Assembly (NCBI GenBank): GCA_944323825.1
Contig: CALUTY010000001.1
Coordinates: forward strand, 62,001-126,000
DNA length: 64,000 nucleotides
Direction: 5' to 3'
Source of the DNA: an uncultured Bacteroidales bacterium
GTDB lineage: Bacteria > Bacteroidota > Bacteroidia > Bacteroidales > UBA932
Shown: positions 60,868 through 64,000 of the stretch, in pieces
Numbering within the stretch: position 1 is the first letter of the stretch
Layout of the letters: each line of letters opens with the position of its first letter
Made by a program: the position numbers and the translations under genes
The notes under the pieces: model-generated
What the model was told of the DNA's origin: nothing
The model's database searches: none
Seen by the model: the letters and a program-made list of their open reading frames with translations, nothing else

Positions 60868-61842
60868 TCATATTTCAAATGATCCTGAATATCCTTCATC
60901 CCAGTCCGCGACTTCAATCACGAATGACACATCTTCCTTCACGACAGGTATGTCAGGCGATGACGATCCGGGCTTTGTAATCTTCAGTTCAGTCACCGTA
61001 TAAAGATGGTTGGACTCTATCACTGGCATTGTCATAGGATAATAACAGGTGACCCCGTCAAGTTCGGCTTCGACCACAAGTCTCGTCTTTCTGGGAGACC
61101 ATGTTGTTTCAGAAATATCCTCTCCGGTCGGGTTCGGATAACAGTAGAAATGGTGTGAAACCTCATACGGGGCCTGTCCGGTCACAGGGACAGAGAGCTT
61201 GCCGCTGCTGAGCAGGGCAGGCAGTTCTCCTGCATTCTCCATCCTGTTATACCATACTCCAGGCTGCCCTGTCCCGAAATACGGTGCGTCCCCAGCCACA
61301 TTCACCAGATATATTCCGGTGATCTTGAATTCGGCATTCTTGTATTGTTCCAAGTCAAAATCAGTGACAATCCTTTCAATGGAGACCCTCGCAGCCTTTC
61401 TTGACACAGGTACAGTCACACTTGAAGATGAAGAAAGGGTAACAGAAACTGTCCCGGACATCACAAGGCTTCCCGCGCCATTGTCTGACAACAGGGAAAC
61501 TTTTGACCGCAGAGCAGAAAAAGTTGTGATATCCTTTATTTCCGGACTGTTGACCAGCACAGCTATATCCCTTTCTCCGGCAGTACACTGAAGAGACAGT
61601 GTGTTACCTGACGATGAGGCCCATGCATCCAGAGATCCGTCCTTTCTGAACACGAATGCCTGTATCCCCGTCAATGCGCTCTCATCCCCCACTTCAGTGA
61701 TTCTGGTCATTTCACTGACCGGCACACACACGTCAAGCGTAATTTCTTCCGACGGGGCTACCACATCCGCAATCTCTTTCTCCTGGCAGCCGCATACGGC
61801 CATTGCAAGCATTCCTGCAGCATAAACAAAAAATTTTTTCAT
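60868..61842 (-). CDS. FimA/Mfa1-like fimbrial subunit precursor
   Basis: 324 residues from ATG 61842; ATG 61881 would add 13 residues and overlap the upstream stop by 4 bp (ATGA), so coupling is possible. A lipobox (AMAVCGC) marks it as a lipoprotein that matures by proteolysis. ITLDVCVPVSEMTRITEVGDESALTGIQAFVFRKDG and DIAVLVNSPEIKDITTFSALRSKV match the N-terminal domain of Bacteroidales major fimbrillins (PF06321), whose pieces polymerise by strand exchange. RKAARVSIERIVTDF is the next conserved block. The surface location is inferred. Confidence 0.8.
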   Translation of the reverse strand: MKKFFVYAAGMLAMAVCGCQEKEIADVVAPSEEITLDVCVPVSEMTRITEVGDESALTGIQAFVFRKDGSLDAWASSSGNTLSLQCTAGERDIAVLVNSPEIKDITTFSALRSKVSLLSDNGAGSLVMSGTVSVTLSSSSSVTVPVSRKAARVSIERIVTDFDLEQYKNAEFKITGIYLVNVAGDAPYFGTGQPGVWYNRMENAGELPALLSSGKLSVPVTGQAPYEVSHHFYCYPNPTGEDISETTWSPRKTRLVVEAELDGVTCYYPMTMPVIESNHLYTVTELKITKPGSSSPDIPVVKEDVSFVIEVADWDEGYSGSFEI

Positions 61843-61877
61843 AGCACTTGATTTTATGTTTAACAATAAGTGTTTCT

Positions 61878-63779
61878 TCATTCATCCATGATATGTGCAT
61901 CAGGTCTTACCAGTGCGGCAATTTCAGGATCAAGGTTGGCTCTGTGAACCATTGACGGCTCCATCTCCGCACTCCTTCTGTAGAATTCCACCGCCTCCTG
62001 TCTCCTCCCGAGCCTGGCAAGCGTGACAGCCATAAGATAGCTTGACCTGTATGTCCTGTCTCTTATGCCGGAAAGAACGGCAAGGGCAGATTCATCATAT
62101 CCGGAAGAAAGATAAGCCAATGCGCTGTTATAGTCCTGATATGGCCGGAGAAGATCGACCGCAGTCTTATAGTCCATGTTCCGGATAGCTTCCACACCTT
62201 TCATATAGACTGTGTCCAGTTCCGAGGTATGCACCGTATCTTTTTCCATGTCCCTCCTGTGCAGCCAGAAATCAAACTTCACGCTTCTGAGCTTCGGGTA
62301 TATCTTCTCCCGCATATATCTGTATTCCGGCAGTGTCCGGAAAGACATCTCCACAGAATCCTTGTCATTCTTTTCCATCAGAGCCAGTATCCGTTTCCTG
62401 CTTGCCTCACTCAATACGGTATCTGATTTAACAAGGAGTCCGAACTGGGTCCAGTTTTCCGGCACCGAAGCCGACCGCAGCCTTCCGGAAAGGCTGTCAG
62501 GAAAGTCTTTCCTTATGTATTCCAATATGGACTCCGCCCTTCTGCCTGCAAGAGAGGCATTATAGGAATAAAGCCCTTCCGGGGAACAGGATGCCGTAAC
62601 GGACATCGAATCGAGCACATATTCGGACCTGGACGTGATCTCGGCAATGCATTTTCTGACGCGGGCCAGTTCTGACGAGTTGCCCTCAAGCAGAGTGTCT
62701 ATGTCCGCACTGTCCTTGCGGAAGTCTATGAATGCCCGCGTATTGTCGTAAACCACACGCTGCAGGACTTTTGTACGGTACCTCGGAGTGTCATCCACCA
62801 GGGAAGAAAGGGAGCTCACATAGAAGACCAGATCTTCCGGCCGTGCAAGCGGATGCACCATTTCTCCGTCACGATAGACTTCTCCCCTGAGGGAGACGAT
62901 GATCTTCCTCAGGCCGGGGAAACTTCTCACCGGCTGGACATATCGGTAACAGATGTCTCCGTCAGCTGACACAAGCACCGTGTCAAGCCTTATCCCTTCC
63001 GTAATGACAGGATCTTTTACATATCTCCTGAACATCTTTTCCCTGTTTCTCTTCCTGCGCTCATTCCTTGACACCAGGACATGTCTGGTATAATGCTCCA
63101 GAGCCTGTTTCTGGCTCACGCCGAAAAGGTTCTCTGCCTGGGGATCGGAAACAAATGATGAATCTGTCTTCATGGCGTATGTGTCAGGGAAATGCCTCAT
63201 GAGGAACTTTTCCAGCTGCCCCACATGCACCAATTCGGAGCTGTCGGTGATTATGGACGCAAGAAAAGCCATGTACCGCTCATATCCCCTCAACTGGGCC
63301 TCCCTGTATCCCTTGCCGGTTATGTATATAGGTTCAAGAGATGACACCTTCCCTGCCATGTCCATCTCCGGGATGAATTTCAGCCTCCACTGCGAATCAG
63401 TCATTCCGGCAGGAACAGATATGTCAAATTCTACCAGCACATTTCCGTTCCGCTCCGCCACATTCCTGAACCGTGCCACTACCCTTGATGCAGATATCAC
63501 ATCGGTGGCCACCATTTCACCGGTTTCGGAATCCTTTATCGCATTCATTATCAGAGGGCCGTCCCGGCTGCCGGCCTCCTGCAGGGCATTCTCCGGCGCC
63601 CAGGCTTCAGGCACAGAATATTCCGGAATATCATCATCCTCCGCGATGTCACCAGGAATGGAAATCTCCACTCCCGCACCGCCCTGTGAAATCTCCGAAA
63701 GCCTGCGTTCCATGGCACACGAAAGCACCGCGAGCGCTGCAAGACAAAGCGGAATGACCCTTATGGAATCAGAAAACAT
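61878..63779 (-). CDS. OmpA-like/TPR outer-membrane lipoprotein of fimbrial operon (DUF3868-type)
   Basis: 633 residues. Lipobox VLSC near residue 21. LVEFDISVPAGMTDSQWRLKFIPEMDM is the N-terminal beta domain with a 'WxLxFxPE' pattern typical of DUF3868-type proteins. A central region (SMSVTASCSPEGLYSYNASLAGRRAESILEYI) resembles OmpA-type peptidoglycan-binding sequences (S.EG...N..L...RA). A TPR-like C-terminus follows (DYKTAVDLLRPYQDYNSALAYLSSGYDESALAVLSGI). Paired genes with DUF3575 and FimA are common in Bacteroidales. It overlaps the DUF3575 gene by 11 bp and the FimA frame by 4 bp. Confidence 0.78.
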   Translation of the reverse strand: MFSDSIRVIPLCLAALAVLSCAMERRLSEISQGGAGVEISIPGDIAEDDDIPEYSVPEAWAPENALQEAGSRDGPLIMNAIKDSETGEMVATDVISASRVVARFRNVAERNGNVLVEFDISVPAGMTDSQWRLKFIPEMDMAGKVSSLEPIYITGKGYREAQLRGYERYMAFLASIITDSSELVHVGQLEKFLMRHFPDTYAMKTDSSFVSDPQAENLFGVSQKQALEHYTRHVLVSRNERRKRNREKMFRRYVKDPVITEGIRLDTVLVSADGDICYRYVQPVRSFPGLRKIIVSLRGEVYRDGEMVHPLARPEDLVFYVSSLSSLVDDTPRYRTKVLQRVVYDNTRAFIDFRKDSADIDTLLEGNSSELARVRKCIAEITSRSEYVLDSMSVTASCSPEGLYSYNASLAGRRAESILEYIRKDFPDSLSGRLRSASVPENWTQFGLLVKSDTVLSEASRKRILALMEKNDKDSVEMSFRTLPEYRYMREKIYPKLRSVKFDFWLHRRDMEKDTVHTSELDTVYMKGVEAIRNMDYKTAVDLLRPYQDYNSALAYLSSGYDESALAVLSGIRDRTYRSSYLMAVTLARLGRRQEAVEFYRRSAEMEPSMVHRANLDPEIAALVRPDAHIMDE

Positions 63780-64000
63780 ACGAAAGTGATATTATGATGT
63801 CGTTTGGCAATATGAACCCTTTTCTCCCGGATCCGGATGTGATTCCGCACAGGGGACATGTGTATTCAGTGTACCATTTCATCCCCGCCCAAAAACCGAT
63901 ACCGAACTCTATGTTGAATCTCGGATGCAGCATATAGGTATATCCCGCAGTCACTCCTGCTCCCGCCCTGTCTCCTTCCTCTGTCCTGCGGGATATTATG
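63769..64000 (-). CDS. DUF3575 outer-membrane protein (5' end outside window)
   Basis: The C-terminal 76 residues are visible; the reading frame is open to the right edge. EEGDRAGAGVTAGYTYMLHPRFNIEFGIGFWAG and ILPNDIIISLSYVF show alternating hydrophobic residues ending in a C-terminal Phe, typical of a small beta-barrel. DUF3575 proteins lie upstream of the OmpA-like and FimA genes in this operon type. The stop overlaps the next start by 11 bp, so translation is coupled. Function unknown; probably an assembly or anchoring barrel. Confidence 0.8.
   Translation of the reverse strand, partial: IISRRTEEGDRAGAGVTAGYTYMLHPRFNIEFGIGFWAGMKWYTEYTCPLCGITSGSGRKGFILPNDIIISLSYVF

Overview
The window reads as part of a Bacteroidales (phylum Bacteroidota) chromosome. 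The evidence is a SusC/SusD pair with a FecR anti-sigma factor and an ECF sigma factor, DUF1735 and FimA/FimB-type lipoproteins, DUF3575, DUF4954, and repeated matches to the Bacteroidota promoter pattern TTTG-N19-21-TAnnTTTG. The genus cannot be fixed from the sequence alone.

Layout. 1-619: the C-terminal end of an M28-type peptidase. 839-6471: an accessory stretch with an AAA-ATPase that has lost its nuclease domain, four glycosyltransferases, and two heavily deleted gene relics. 6517-16156: a glycan-assembly locus with two tandem GT4 genes, two more GT4-like genes, two tandem GT14 ('Branch') genes, and an opposing RgpF-GT32-RgpF cassette. 16232-24033: an LpxL-like acyltransferase, an MsbA-like ABC exporter, a VanZ-like protein, a large exported amidase/golvesin protein and an L-cysteine desulfidase. 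No Wzx flippase, Wzy polymerase or Wza/Wzc export gene is visible; with the acyltransferase and lipid exporter next door, a lipooligosaccharide or other lipid-linked glycan is the simplest reading of the cluster.

24040-33887 is a polysaccharide utilisation locus on the minus strand: FecR, SusC, SusD, GH18 endoglycosidase and DUF1735-LamG surface protein, with the ECF sigma gene at the far 3' end behind a terminator. Gene order resembles known N-glycan loci of Bacteroides.

34073-59952 is mostly housekeeping: C_GCAxxG_C_C protein; an rpsA-rnz-GH73/LysM-mltG run; corA-like; mntP; recR; a BadF-type sugar kinase; SGNH hydrolase; Nudix; GNAT; FKBP; DUF4954; an AddA/AddB-like helicase-nuclease pair; an SLC13-type permease; rubrerythrin; a ManA-like cupin; an S4 RNA-binding protein; tRNA-Leu(CAG). 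Two non-coding structures stand out here: a multi-hairpin element ending in a 17-bp direct repeat (42191-42402), and a perfect 19-bp inverted repeat that buries the start codon of the AddA-like gene (51868-51927).

60046-64000 is a fimbria-type surface operon on the minus strand (DUF3575, OmpA-like/TPR lipoprotein, FimA-like subunit, FimB/Mfa2-like anchor), cut by the window edge.

I found no CRISPR array, intact insertion sequence, prophage or conjugative module. The least ordinary observations are the deletion scars at 839-6471, the hairpin over the AddA-like start, the multi-hairpin element, and the displaced sigma factor.
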